From Tepidanaerobacteraceae bacterium (lineage in GTDB: Bacteria; Bacillota; Thermosediminibacteria; Thermosediminibacterales; Tepidanaerobacteraceae), in contig JANLFP010000007.1 in assembly GCA_024655905.1 (NCBI GenBank), forward strand, positions 124,001 through 188,000: a stretch of 64,000 nt of DNA. The letters run 5' to 3'. Of the stretch, positions 1 to 10,257 are shown one piece after another. How positions within the stretch are numbered: the stretch's first letter is position 1; every line of letters begins with the position of its first letter. The notes beneath the pieces were generated by a model that was given only the letters and a program-made list of their open reading frames with translations, made no database searches and had not been told where the DNA came from. Made by a program: the position numbers and the translations under genes.

Positions 1-1331
<1,331 letters not shown>

Positions 1332-1439
1332 TTAATAAGATGCCCGCATCGCATCGTAATGCTGTCAGGTGTATGAAGTCTATTTTAGAAAAAAGCGAAG
1401 AGGATTGGCAATATTGGTATATTTTTTGTTTTGTCGTTC

Positions 1440-1467
1440 AGCCGTTTGTGCGGCTTTATTTTTTTAA
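1440..1467 (+). terminator. Rho-independent terminator after the GH1 gene
   Basis: AGCCG (1440-1444) pairs with CGGCT (1451-1455) around a six-base loop and is followed by a T-rich run. A weaker imperfect hairpin with a T-run follows at 1530-1570. No convincing gene is seen between 1332 and 1636. Confidence 0.65.
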
Positions 1468-1569
1468 TATAACGTGTTTTGATATTTTCATTATTTTTGG
1501 TTGCAAAAGCCGGTACGTTCCTGCTTGAGGCTGTTTTCAAACATGTTTTGAACAGCATCTGTTTTTTTA

Positions 1570-1598
1570 TTGATAAATTTATCGATATTGCATATAAT
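1570..1598 (+). promoter_or_regulatory. Sigma-A promoter and palindromic operator of the toxin-antitoxin operon
   Basis: TTGATA (1570-1575), a 17-base spacer and TATAAT (1593-1598). The 12-bp perfect palindrome GATAAATTTATC at 1572-1583 overlaps the -35 box, as expected for an autoregulated toxin-antitoxin promoter (inference). Confidence 0.6.
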
Positions 1599-1636
1599 AT
1601 TTTCGGGACATTATTTTAAAAAAGAGGTCTGACGAT

Positions 1637-1966
1637 ATGTTTGAAAAAAACACCGTAAGCAATGTTCTAAATTCCCTTGTACCAATTTCCCGGTTCAATA
1701 GGGGAGAAGCAAATAAAATCTTTGAAGAGGTTAAGAAAACCGGTTTTAAAGTCGTTCTGAAAAACAACAAGCCGGTGTGTGTGCTTTTAAAGCCTGATTT
1801 GTATGAAAAAATGATTGAAACCATAGAGGAATACCGATTACTGCTGGAAGCCGAGAGACGTATGGAAGGAGCGAAACCGGAAGACTTTATCCCGCAGGAA
1901 AAAGTTTTATTGGAGTTTGGCATAAATAAGGCGGATTTAGATGAGCAAGATGTGGAGATAGAGTAG
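1637..1966 (+). CDS. Phd/YefM-family antitoxin
   Basis: 109-residue protein with the pattern of Phd/YefM antitoxins. The N-terminal half (about residues 8-65) carries the 'S-x-F-N-R-G-E-A-N-K-I-F' helix and the strand pair VVLKNNKPVCVLL followed by 'Y-E-K-M', which in this family dimerises and binds operator DNA. The acidic C-terminal tail (LDEQDVEIE) is where these antitoxins wrap and neutralise the toxin. The toxin gene follows after three bases, and translation is probably coupled because the toxin's purine-rich ribosome site (GGAGATAGAG) lies inside this gene. The pair sits inside a decaying beta-glucoside locus, typical of a mobile or recently inserted module. DNA binding and target are inferred from the family. 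Confidence 0.82.
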   Translation: MFEKNTVSNVLNSLVPISRFNRGEANKIFEEVKKTGFKVVLKNNKPVCVLLKPDLYEKMIETIEEYRLLLEAERRMEGAKPEDFIPQEKVLLEFGINKADLDEQDVEIE

Positions 1967-1969
1967 CTT

Positions 1970-2287
1970 ATGTGGCAGGTGGAATATTTAAAGGAAGCCG
2001 TGGAAGACTTGAAACGCCTTGATCACAGCCAGCGTCTGCAAGTGCTCAAAGCCATAGATAAGGTTTCAAGCAACCCCTTGCCGCAGAATGAAGGGGGATA
2101 CGGCAAACCCCTGGGAAACAGAAATAACCTGAAACTTTCAGGATATCTTAAAATAAAGTTGGAAAAGCTTGGCTTGAGGGTGGTATACAAATTGGTAAGG
2201 GAAAAGGATGTTATGATGATTATTGTAGTCTCTGCAAGGGCAGAAGACGAGGTTTATTTCTTAGCCCAGAAGAGAATCGATAAATAG
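1970..2287 (+). CDS. RelE/ParE-family toxin
   Basis: 105-residue RelE/ParE-fold protein. It starts with the family's typical 'W-x-V-E-Y-L-K-E-A-V-E-D-L-K-R-L', has a central segment of the 'P-L-x-x-x-x-L-S-G-Y-x-K-I-K' type and a C-terminal R-V-V-Y-K-L-V followed by a hydrophobic strand and S-A-R-A-E-D-E-V-Y. RelE members cleave mRNA on the ribosome and ParE members poison gyrase; the sequence looks nearer RelE (Arg/Lys-rich core, Tyr near the C-terminus), but this cannot be settled by eye. It is the second gene of a two-gene operon with the Phd-type antitoxin. Confidence 0.82.
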   Translation: MWQVEYLKEAVEDLKRLDHSQRLQVLKAIDKVSSNPLPQNEGGYGKPLGNRNNLKLSGYLKIKLEKLGLRVVYKLVREKDVMMIIVVSARAEDEVYFLAQKRIDK

Positions 2288-2536
2288 ATTTGTGGTTAAT
2301 TCACATGCGGCTGTGATTAAAATACCAGTAGAAAACCCCATGAAGTGGTTGATGTTGATATGGCATATTTTCTGCAACAATACGATCGGATAGATAACAC
2401 AATATATGGTTTTTCCGGCATCGCCCTGCCGGAAAACATCATGGCTTTATCCATTGCCGTAAGGGGCAGGAGGCACACTTACCGCAGGATGGCATATTCC
2501 ATGAGAAAGCAAATAATATTTGCTGGGGGATTTATT
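2288..2536 (+). other. Gene-free or degraded spacer with a perfect inverted repeat
   Basis: An open frame runs through 2345-2536 into the broken antiterminator, but its amino acids match nothing recognisable. A perfect 10-bp inverted repeat with a 6-base loop occurs at 2411-2436 (arms TTTTCCGGCA / TGCCGGAAAA); no T-run follows. It could be a relic of the antiterminator's leader or of a former gene. Confidence 0.3.
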
Positions 2537-3195
2537 GTGCATTGTTTTAATGTGATAAAAGTATTGAACAACAATGTCATTATAGCGCAGGATGAAATCA
2601 CCGGCGAGGAAGCGGTGCTGGTGGGTGAAGGGCCTGGGGTTTAACGCAAAGCCCGGGGAAAAAGTCAGGGATAAAATAGAAAAGGTATTCTATTTTTTCG
2701 ACGAGAGCCAGTTAAAGCAGTATAAAAATATTTTAAACAGCATTGACAGGCGCATAATTGGCCTTACCGAGGAGATACTGGCAATGGTGTCCAGGGAACT
2801 GGAGGAGCCTTTAAACGAGCATATTCACGTGGCGTTGGCCGATCACATAAGCTTTACGCTGGAGCGCCTGTCCGGCGGCCTGGAGATTAAAAATCCCTTT
2901 CTAGAAGAGATAAGGGCTCTGTATTCCCGCGACTATGAACTGGCCTGCAAGGCCGCCGAAATGATTGAAGAAAAATTTGACGTAAAAATCCCTCACGGCG
3001 AAAAGGGCTTCATAGCCATGCACATACACGCCGCGAGGAAAAACCGCGAGCTGTCGAAAACCGTGAAATACACTTCCATGATAAACAGGATGGTGGAAAT
3101 CATAGAGGAAGAACTGGGCATGAAACTCGATAAGGATGAAATAAACTATGCCCGTCTGCTGGTACATCTCAGATTTGCGCTGCAGCGCGTCGATG
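2537..3195 (+). pseudogene. BglG/LicT-family antiterminator, frameshifted and 3' truncated
   Basis: Relic of a PTS-controlled transcriptional antiterminator. The likely start is GTG 2537 behind GGGGGA (2525-2530). The RNA-binding CAT domain is clear (VIKVLNNNVIIAQDEITGEE). At about 2630-2640, in a G-rich run, the frame changes: one frame ends at 2644, while the continuation (GLGFNAKPGEKV) is one frame over. The PTS regulation domain 1 then reads through to its 'H-I-H-A-A-R-K-N' end and PRD2 begins, but homology stops after 'HLRFALQRV' near 3190, where the DNA switches to GH1 sequence. Without PRD2 and with the frameshift the product cannot be a normal antiterminator. Confidence 0.85.
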
Positions 3196-3982
<787 letters not shown>

Positions 3983-4038
3983 CTCTGCAAAACTGCTTTT
4001 TTGGATTTTATCGTTTATTATTCGAGGAGGACTTGCTG

Positions 4039-4536
4039 GTGCTATTCAACTTTTTCGGCAACAATAACAACAATAGCCATGTAATAATCAAAGCACCCAT
4101 GAGCGGCAGGGTAATAAGCCTTTCCGAGCTTCCCGATGAAGTTTTTGCCCAGAAGATGGTGGGCGACGGAATAGCCATTGAGCCGTCGGAAGGAGTTGCG
4201 GTGGCTCCGTTCGATGGCATAGTGAAGCAGGTTTTTTCCACCGGCCATGCAATGGTGCTGGAATCTAAGGAAGGGCTTGCCCTGCTCATCCATATTGGCC
4301 TTGATACGGTAAACCTGAAGGGTGAAGGATTTAAGGTCATGGTGGACGAGGGCAGCATGGTGCGCGCGGGAGATGTTCTTGCGAAGTTTGACCCGGAGAT
4401 CATATTGAGGAACAATTACTCAATCATGAGCCCGATAGTGCTTCCCGAAGGCGACAGGATAAAGTCAATAGACTTCACCATGGAAAAATATGTTCAAAAA
4501 GCCCATGATGTGCTCATGAAAGTAAGGATGAGGTAA
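4039..4536 (+). CDS. PTS glucose-type EIIA component (Crr-like), free-standing
   Basis: Single-domain PTS EIIA of the glucose superfamily. It carries the phosphoryl group from HPr to an EIIB partner. Family features are the opening IKAPMSGRVISL, the segment DGIAIEPSEG, the active-site strand LLIHIGLDTVNLKGEGF with its phosphorylated His, and the C-terminal 'F-D-P-E-I-I'. Length is normal for a lone EIIA. GTG 4039 is preferred because GAGGAGG ends at 4030, 8 bases away; TTG 4033 would be too close. No EIIB or EIIC gene is visible; the broken antiterminator and glucosidase just upstream suggest its membrane partner was lost or lies elsewhere. A strong terminator follows. Confidence 0.92.
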   Translation: MLFNFFGNNNNNSHVIIKAPMSGRVISLSELPDEVFAQKMVGDGIAIEPSEGVAVAPFDGIVKQVFSTGHAMVLESKEGLALLIHIGLDTVNLKGEGFKVMVDEGSMVRAGDVLAKFDPEIILRNNYSIMSPIVLPEGDRIKSIDFTMEKYVQKAHDVLMKVRMR

Positions 4537-4556
4537 AAAAGCTCACCATTTTTGCT

Positions 4557-4590
4557 CCCGGCCTGAGTTTGCGACAGGCTGGGATTTTTT
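4557..4590 (+). terminator. Terminator after EIIA
   Basis: CCCGGCCTG (4557-4565) pairs with CAGGCTGGG (4575-4583, one G-U pair), followed by ATTTTTT. Confidence 0.8.
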
Positions 4591-4681
4591 ATGCCTGGAT
4601 TGTGCGGATGATTTTTTTGTTCTCAACAGTTGCGTAAATTTACGATAAATTACATTTAATTTTATTATTTGATATTAAATA

Positions 4682-4710
4682 TTGACAAACAAAATTTAAT
4701 GAAATATAAT
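4682..4710 (+). promoter_or_regulatory. Consensus sigma-A promoter of the DeoR/kinase/ABC operon
   Basis: TTGACA (4682-4687), exactly 17 bases, TATAAT (4705-4710). Transcription should begin near 4717, which rules out a translation start at 4669 for the DeoR gene. Confidence 0.85.
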
Positions 4711-4746
4711 AAAAACATAATGAAACAAAATGGTGGCGATGATGCT

Positions 4747-5535
4747 GTGCTTGCTGAAGAAAGAAAAAGATGTATTCTTGAGATGGTTGAGGAAAACGCC
4801 TCTGTCACGGTCGCTGAATTGAGCGAAAAGTTCAATTTGTCAGAGGTAACCATACGCAAAATCTTGAACGAGCTTGATGAATACGGTTACCTGAAACGCA
4901 CACGGGGCGGCGCTGTCAGCCTGTCCAGGTCGATGCGCGAATATGGAGAGAAGGAGAAGGAAAAGAAGAATATCATCGAAAAGAAAGCCATTGCCGGGGC
5001 AGCATATGAATACATACAGGACGGCGATACTATTTTTCTTGATGCGGGTTCCACTACTCTGGAGCTGGCCCGGTTGATTAAAAATGGAAACAAGCGAAAC
5101 ATTGTCGTCATTACAAATGCGATAAATCTTGCCGTAGAAATGGTGGAAGCCGAAGACATAGACCTGGTCTTGATAGGCGGCAACGTCAGGCACCGTATCA
5201 TGTCATGCGTGGGAAGCATTGCCGAAAAGGCTATAGAGGGCCTTTTCTTCGATAAGGTATTTATGGGGGCAAACAGCCTGGACATTGAACACGGGGTTAC
5301 GACGCCGAATCTTTATGAAGCCCAGGTAAAATGCTGCATGCTCAATTCTACCAGGCAGTCCTTTGTGCTTGCTGATCATAGCAAATTTGGGCAGGCTTCG
5401 CTGGCAAAGGTGTGTCCCATTAGCCGGATAAATAATTTGATCACGGATTGGAATTCGCCTGCAGAGTATATTGAGAAGATTCGCGATCTGGGAGTCAATG
5501 TTGTAATTGCAGGTCAGAAACAAGCAGCAAGCTGA
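4747..5535 (+). CDS. DeoR-family transcriptional regulator
   Basis: DeoR-type repressor of a sugar operon: an N-terminal winged HTH (about residues 1-60, with 'V-A-E-L-S-E-K-F-N-L-S-E-V-T-I-R-K' and the family's G-Y-L-K-R-T-R-G-G-A wing) and a C-terminal sugar-phosphate sensor domain (DGDTIFLDAGSTTLELA, VVITNAINLA, LIGG, 'A-D-H-S-K-F-G'). GTG 4747 is chosen because the product then begins VLAEERKRCIL, the usual family N-terminus, and lies downstream of the promoter at 4682-4710; ATG 4720 is possible but has no ribosome site. It is first in an apparent operon with the kinase, aldolase and ABC genes to 12732, so a phosphorylated pathway intermediate is its likely inducer (inference). Confidence 0.9.
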   Translation: MLAEERKRCILEMVEENASVTVAELSEKFNLSEVTIRKILNELDEYGYLKRTRGGAVSLSRSMREYGEKEKEKKNIIEKKAIAGAAYEYIQDGDTIFLDAGSTTLELARLIKNGNKRNIVVITNAINLAVEMVEAEDIDLVLIGGNVRHRIMSCVGSIAEKAIEGLFFDKVFMGANSLDIEHGVTTPNLYEAQVKCCMLNSTRQSFVLADHSKFGQASLAKVCPISRINNLITDWNSPAEYIEKIRDLGVNVVIAGQKQAAS

Positions 5536-5578
5536 TGGATGCCCTGGATAATAATACGAGTTTGGATGGGGCGTGGTC

Positions 5579-6598
5579 ATGTTGAATAAAATCATAAATT
5601 CTCCCGATGAAATCGTAAAGCAGATGATAGAAGGGTATTTGTGCGCCAATTCCGTTTTGTTTGATGCGGTGCCCAATACAAACGGAATAGTATTGAAAGA
5701 AAAGAAAACCAAAGTTGCTATTGTGACTGGTGGCGGAGCGGGAAATGAACCCTGGAACATAGGATATGCGGGGTACGGCCTGGCAGACGGTGTTGCGATA
5801 GGGCATGTTTATGCTGCGCCTCCGACAAGATCCATTATAAGCGTTGCAAAAGCGACAAACTATGAAAAAGGCATACTTTTTATAGCAAATAATTATGCGG
5901 GAGACGTGCTCAACTTTGAACTAGCTGCCGAACTTCTCCAGATGGAGGGTATAAAGGCACGGTGTGTTTTTGTCAGCGACGACGTTGCTTCGGCGCCTCC
6001 GGAAAATGCCGATGAACGCCGGGGCATAGCGGGAATTGCCTTGGTGCTGAAAATTGCGGGTGCTGCGGCTGATGCAGGGCTTGATCTGGACAGAGTCGAG
6101 CAGATAGCAAAAAAAGCAAACAGAAACATTCATACGCTCAGCGCAACTACATCTCCGGGGTATATGCCCAACACGGGCGAGGCAATGTTCCGGATGGATG
6201 AAAATACAGTTGAAATCGGTATGGGATTTAACGGCGAACCGGGGATTTTTAGAATGAAATTTGCCGGGGCTGATAAAATTGTGGATGTCATGATGGATTA
6301 TTTGTTGAACGACTTGAGGGCAGAGGCTGGCCGGGAAGTGGCTGTGTTCGTCAACGGTTTTGGCCTTACAGGAATGATGGAGCTTTGTATAGTCAACCGC
6401 AGAGTGGGGCAGATATTGCAAGAAAAGGGAATCGTCATCCACGACATGTTTATCGACATGCTATTTGTACCTCCGGGAGCGGGAGGATTTTCGATATCCC
6501 TTTTAAAACTTGACGATGAATTAAAGCAATATTACGACTGCCCTGCATATTCGCCATTTTTCAGAAAAGCAGGATTAAGAAGGCCGGGGGTATTATGA
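5579..6598 (+). CDS. DhaK-like sugar kinase subunit with both active-site His replaced by Asn
   Basis: Homologue of the dihydroxyacetone-binding subunit DhaK, full length (339 residues from ATG 5579, behind GGATGGGG). Family landmarks are all present: G-G-G-A-G-N-E-P, NNYAGDVLNFE, SDDVA, and G-F-N-G-E-P-G. In E. coli DhaK, His56 and His218 (the latter forming a covalent hemiaminal with the ketone) and Asp109 form the active site; here the same numbered positions are Asn56, Asp109 and Asn218. The fold and the interface with DhaL look intact, so this is probably a kinase for another substrate rather than for dihydroxyacetone. ATGA overlap with the DhaL-like gene implies coupled synthesis. No DhaM or PTS phosphodonor is nearby, so ATP is the likely donor. 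With a PfkB kinase, an aldolase and an ABC importer downstream, a ketose substrate is plausible (inference). Confidence 0.88.
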   Translation: MLNKIINSPDEIVKQMIEGYLCANSVLFDAVPNTNGIVLKEKKTKVAIVTGGGAGNEPWNIGYAGYGLADGVAIGHVYAAPPTRSIISVAKATNYEKGILFIANNYAGDVLNFELAAELLQMEGIKARCVFVSDDVASAPPENADERRGIAGIALVLKIAGAAADAGLDLDRVEQIAKKANRNIHTLSATTSPGYMPNTGEAMFRMDENTVEIGMGFNGEPGIFRMKFAGADKIVDVMMDYLLNDLRAEAGREVAVFVNGFGLTGMMELCIVNRRVGQILQEKGIVIHDMFIDMLFVPPGAGGFSISLLKLDDELKQYYDCPAYSPFFRKAGLRRPGVL

Positions 6599-7239
6599 AG
6601 AATTTTATGACAACCGATGAATTAAAGGAAATGTTTTTATACGTTTCGCAGCAGGTTATTGAAAGCGAAAAATTTTTAACAGAAATTGACAAGAAGATCG
6701 GCGATGGCGATCACGGCATTATTATGTCGCTGGGATTCAAAGAAGTCAAAAATCAATTGAGTGCCGGGAATTTTTACTGTGCAAATGAGGTATTCAAGAC
6801 TATAGGCATGACGCTGCTGGATACCATGGGCGGCGCTTCCGGAGTGCTTTTCGGCACGATATTCATAAGCGGCATAGTGGGATTGGAACCTGTGGAGCAC
6901 ATAAGCCTTCCGGAATTTGCCGGGATATTCGAAAGGTCGCTTGCTGCTTTGAAGAAGAGGGGCAAGGCGAATATAGGCGACAAGACCATGGTTGATGCGT
7001 TTGAGCCGGCGGTTGCCGCATTGGTTGAAGCTGCAGATAAAGGCAATTCGCTGATAGACGGCTTTGAGAGTGCGCAGGGCAGGGCCAGGGCCGGGATGGA
7101 ATACACAAGGCAGTGTATGGCAAGATTCGGAAGGGCAAAATCATACGGCAGGGCGTCAATAGGAGTGGAGGATGCAGGGGCGGCATCGATATGGATAATC
7201 TTCAGGGCAATGGCGGAATGGATGAGGACTCACCTGTAA
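6595..7239 (+). CDS. DhaL-like nucleotide-binding kinase subunit
   Basis: Homologue of DhaL, the ADP/ATP-binding partner of DhaK; 214 residues, normal length. The Mg-ADP-binding aspartates are in EIDKKIGDGDHG (residues about 29-40). Other conserved blocks are GMTLLDTMGGASG, RGKANIGDKTMVDAF and G-R-A-S-I-G-V-E-D-A-G-A-A-S, equivalent to the DhaL lid. Nothing essential appears lost, in contrast to its DhaK-like partner. Start ATG 6595 overlaps the DhaK-like stop (ATGA), implying fixed stoichiometry. In PTS-type systems ADP on DhaL is recharged by DhaM; the lack of DhaM here suggests that free ATP exchanges, as in split ATP-dependent kinases (inference). Confidence 0.9.
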   Translation: MKNFMTTDELKEMFLYVSQQVIESEKFLTEIDKKIGDGDHGIIMSLGFKEVKNQLSAGNFYCANEVFKTIGMTLLDTMGGASGVLFGTIFISGIVGLEPVEHISLPEFAGIFERSLAALKKRGKANIGDKTMVDAFEPAVAALVEAADKGNSLIDGFESAQGRARAGMEYTRQCMARFGRAKSYGRASIGVEDAGAASIWIIFRAMAEWMRTHL

Positions 7240-7277
7240 TTATAGCTGCATCTTTGCAATATTGAGGAGGCCGAAAA

Positions 7278-8213
7278 TTGATTACTACGTTAACACTAAA
7301 TCCTTGCATCGATAAAACGGTTGTAATAGGCGGATTCAAATATGGCGGGCTTAACAGGGTAATTGATACCCGCACGGATGCATCCGGAAAGGGTATCAAT
7401 GTAAGCATCGTGATAAGCCAGTTGGGAGAACAGACCAAATGCCTTGGCTTTAATTTTTTAAACGGCAAAAACCTTGTGTGCGAAAGGCTTGAAAAACACG
7501 CCATACCATATGAATTTATAGACGTAGAAGGGACATTGAGGACTAATATAAAAATATTCGACAGGGAAAGCGGCATCATGACCGAGCTGAATGAAAGCGG
7601 GCACTGTGTAAGGGAGGAATCGGTGGCTTTGTTAAAGGAATTAGTCGTCAGCAACGTTAAAGACACCGAGATAATGGTATTCAACGGAAGCGTGCCTGCG
7701 GGAGTCCCAAAGGATATATACGGGCAGTTGATAGAGAAAGCAAATTATGCCGGAGTTAAAACGATATTGGATGCAGAAGGGGAACTGCTTTTGGAAGGCA
7801 TAAAATCGGGGCCGTTTTTTATTAAGCCCAACCTTTACGAGTTTGAAACGGCGTTTGGAATTAAGGTGAAAGACGTCAAGGATGTTGTGAAGGTCTCTAA
7901 GGGGATAATTGAAAGCGGGGTAAAAATTGTTTGTGTCTCATTGGGGAAGGACGGCGCAGTTTTAGTAAGCCGCGATGGAGCATGGTACTCTCCAGCCCTG
8001 AGGATAAAAGTGAGGGGGGTGCAGGGAGCCGGGGATTCTTTGGTTGCCGGTGTCTGCATAGCTTTGAGGCGGGGGCTGGAATTGCCCGAAATGCTGAGGT
8101 ATGGCATGGCGGCTGCACACGCTTCGCTCCTCAGGGATGGAACATTGCTGTGTACCCGCGAAGATTTTGACAACATGCTTTCAAAGATAAAAGTGGAAAA
8201 AATAATCGCTTGA
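7278..8213 (+). CDS. PfkB-family kinase, 1-phosphofructokinase/tagatose-6-P kinase type
   Basis: Ribokinase-fold sugar phosphate kinase of the FruK/LacC branch. Signatures: N-terminal ITTLTLNPCIDKTV, the substrate loop DASGKGINVS, and the C-terminal anion hole and catalytic Asp in VQGAGDSLVAG. The branch phosphorylates a ketohexose monophosphate to the 1,6-bisphosphate. TTG 7278 is the start, 7 bases after GAGGAGG (7264-7270). It lies between the DhaKL-like kinase and a bisphosphate aldolase, suggesting that DhaKL makes the monophosphate, this enzyme the bisphosphate, and the aldolase splits it to trioses. The sugar stereochemistry is not readable from the sequence. Confidence 0.9.
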   Translation: MITTLTLNPCIDKTVVIGGFKYGGLNRVIDTRTDASGKGINVSIVISQLGEQTKCLGFNFLNGKNLVCERLEKHAIPYEFIDVEGTLRTNIKIFDRESGIMTELNESGHCVREESVALLKELVVSNVKDTEIMVFNGSVPAGVPKDIYGQLIEKANYAGVKTILDAEGELLLEGIKSGPFFIKPNLYEFETAFGIKVKDVKDVVKVSKGIIESGVKIVCVSLGKDGAVLVSRDGAWYSPALRIKVRGVQGAGDSLVAGVCIALRRGLELPEMLRYGMAAAHASLLRDGTLLCTREDFDNMLSKIKVEKIIA

Positions 8214-8231
8214 GCAAAGGATGTGCATAAA

Positions 8232-9092
8232 GTGCCACTTGTTACAAGTAAGAAGATTTTGCAGGATGCAAGAAACGGACGGTATGCGGTTCCGGCATTT
8301 AATATTGAAAATATGGAAATGGCGCAGGCGGTAATCGAGACGGCGGAAGAAATGGATTCTCCGGTCATAGTCCAAACGACGCCGTCTACTGTAAGATACG
8401 CAGGAATCGGCATGTTGAAAGCTATCGTATATGAGAAGGCGAAATGCAGTCCTGTACCGGTAGTGCTCCATCTCGACCATGGCGAAAGTTTCAATTTGAT
8501 AATAGAGGCCATAAGGGCAGGATACACTTCGCTAATGATCGATGGTTCCGGGCTCGGGTTTGAAGAAAATATTTCTCTGACGAAGAAGGTAGTGGATATA
8601 GCAAGGGTGTTGAATATTCCTGTAGAGGCGGAACTGGGCAGAGTGGGAGGAAAGGAGGATAAAACGGAGAGCGGCCAGGGCTCTGCATATACCGACCCCG
8701 GAGAGGCGGAGGAATTTGTGGCCATGACAGGCATTGATTCTCTTGCTGTTGCGATAGGGACAGCCCATGGATTTTATAAAGGGACGCCCAAGCTTGACTT
8801 TGATAGATTGAGCGCGATACGGGATAAAATCGAAGTTCCCCTTGTGCTTCACGGTGCGTCGGGCGTTCCGGACGAGGCTGTAAAAAAGGCGATTGAATTG
8901 GGCATATGCAAGGTGAACTTTGCCACAGAGCTTCGGGCAGCGATGACAAGAGGAGTGAGGGAAGCGCTGGAGGACAAGGGAATCTTTGACCCGAAGGCAT
9001 ATTTAGCGCGGGGGAAAAACGAAGTAAAAAAAGTAGTGAAGAGAAAAATTATGCTTTGCCAAAGCACGGGCAAAGCGGCAAGACATAACTGA
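8232..9092 (+). CDS. Class II fructose/tagatose-bisphosphate aldolase (GatY/KbaY/Fba type)
   Basis: Zinc-dependent aldolase that cleaves a ketohexose 1,6-bisphosphate to DHAP and glyceraldehyde 3-phosphate. Zinc and catalytic residues are seen in VVLHLDHGES (Asp then His), VEAELGRVGG, the His of IGTAHGFYKG and the His of LVLHGASG; the phosphate-binding C-terminal part has KVNFATELR. Length (286 residues) is usual. GTG 8232 gives the typical family N-terminus VPLVTSKK and sits 11 bases after AAAGG; GTG 8223 is an in-frame alternative. It follows the PfkB gene by under 20 bases. Fructose versus tagatose preference cannot be decided by eye. Confidence 0.92.
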   Translation: MPLVTSKKILQDARNGRYAVPAFNIENMEMAQAVIETAEEMDSPVIVQTTPSTVRYAGIGMLKAIVYEKAKCSPVPVVLHLDHGESFNLIIEAIRAGYTSLMIDGSGLGFEENISLTKKVVDIARVLNIPVEAELGRVGGKEDKTESGQGSAYTDPGEAEEFVAMTGIDSLAVAIGTAHGFYKGTPKLDFDRLSAIRDKIEVPLVLHGASGVPDEAVKKAIELGICKVNFATELRAAMTRGVREALEDKGIFDPKAYLARGKNEVKKVVKRKIMLCQSTGKAARHN

Positions 9093-9204
9093 AAATGGCC
9101 GGAAGGTGCGCGTTGCCTGAAAAAACAATTCCCTCCAGCGAGGGTTCAAATAAATAATAAAGAAATGCATATTTTGAAAAGGAATTTCAAAGGGAGGAAA
9201 AAGC

Positions 9205-10179
9205 ATGAAAAATTTTGTTAAAATCATCTGTGTATCGCTTGTTATCCTGCTCGTCGCAGGATGCGGCGCACCCAAAAATCAATCCGGTTCTCCTGCAGGT
9301 TCAAGCGAATCGTCGGCTGCCACCGCATCCGGCCAATCATCGGAGAAAAAAGAGATCGTGGTCGGCGTGAGCCTGCTGACCAGGGAGCATGTATTCTACA
9401 ACAACATTGAAAAGGCACTTAACAAAAAGGCTGAAGAACTTGGCATAAAACTGATAGTTCAGGATGCCTCCAGAGATGCAAACAAGCAGTTGAGCCAGGT
9501 TCAGGATTTTGTGACTCAAAAAGTTGATGCGATAATACTCTGCCCGACGAATTCAGCAGGCAGCAAGTCAATGGTGGAGATAGCCAACAAGGCAAATATC
9601 CCAGTCTTCACCATGGATATCTCTTCGGACGGCGAGACGGTAGCGCATGTTGCGACGGACAATTACAAGGGCGGCCAGATGGCGGCGGAATATGTGGCAA
9701 ACAAGATGCTCCCGGACGGAAAGGGAGAGGTTGCAATAGTAACTTATTCCGAAGTTGAAAGCTGCGTCAACCGCGAGAAGGGATTCGTGGATTATCTTGC
9801 CAAGAACTTCCCCGGTATAAAGGTTGTCGATGTCCAGAACTGCTCCGGGGATCAAGCGAAGGCTGCTGATGTAACACAAAATATGCTTTTGAAACATCCA
9901 AACCTCAAGGTCATATTTGGCGTGGGCGATCCCTTCGCCATGGGTGCGCTATCCGCTGTGAAAGCCGCAAATAAAAAGGTTCAGATAATAGGATTTGACG
10001 GCAATCCGGAAGGCATTAATGAAATCAAGAGCGGAGGCTTGTGGGTAGCCGATGTGGCTCAGGACCCCGAGGCAATAGGCTTTAAAACTCTGGAAGCTGT
10101 GAAAGACAAACTGGATGGCAAAGATGTGCCGAAGTTTATTCCAATCGCTCCGAAGATAATCGATAAAGATAATCTTTAG
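9205..10179 (+). CDS. Ribose-type sugar ABC transporter substrate-binding lipoprotein
   Basis: Periplasmic-binding-protein-like receptor of the RbsB family, membrane anchored: the signal peptide ends in the lipobox LLVAGC, and a Ser/Ala/Gly-rich linker (about residues 24-48) precedes the two-lobe domain. Family markers include VGVSLLTREHVFYNNIEKAL, V-D-A-I-I-L-C-P-T-N, HVATDNYKGGQMAAEY and VQIIGFDGNPEG. It delivers an unphosphorylated sugar or polyol to the permease. Start ATG 9205 follows AAAGGGAGG. A hairpin right after the stop probably keeps its level above that of the ATPase and permease. Ligand unknown; the adjacent kinases suggest a ketose. Confidence 0.93.
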   Translation: MKNFVKIICVSLVILLVAGCGAPKNQSGSPAGSSESSAATASGQSSEKKEIVVGVSLLTREHVFYNNIEKALNKKAEELGIKLIVQDASRDANKQLSQVQDFVTQKVDAIILCPTNSAGSKSMVEIANKANIPVFTMDISSDGETVAHVATDNYKGGQMAAEYVANKMLPDGKGEVAIVTYSEVESCVNREKGFVDYLAKNFPGIKVVDVQNCSGDQAKAADVTQNMLLKHPNLKVIFGVGDPFAMGALSAVKAANKKVQIIGFDGNPEGINEIKSGGLWVADVAQDPEAIGFKTLEAVKDKLDGKDVPKFIPIAPKIIDKDNL

Positions 10180-10190
10180 AAAATAATATA

Positions 10191-10226
10191 AGACGGTGGA
10201 AGGAGTTGCCTTCTTCCGCCGTCTTG
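10191..10226 (+). terminator. Intra-operon hairpin after the binding-protein gene
   Basis: AGACGGTGGAAGG (10191-10203) pairs with the C/T-rich arm at 10209-10224. The T-tract is weak, so partial termination or mRNA 3'-end protection is more likely than full stop, as is usual after binding-protein genes. Confidence 0.65.
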
Positions 10227-10257
10227 TTCTTATCAGAAGAAAAGGAAGGGGAAAAAC

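Noticed and set aside
1340-1528. 62-residue open frame after the GH1 gene
   Set aside because: No ribosome site or family resemblance, and the terminator hairpin at 1440-1467 lies inside it.
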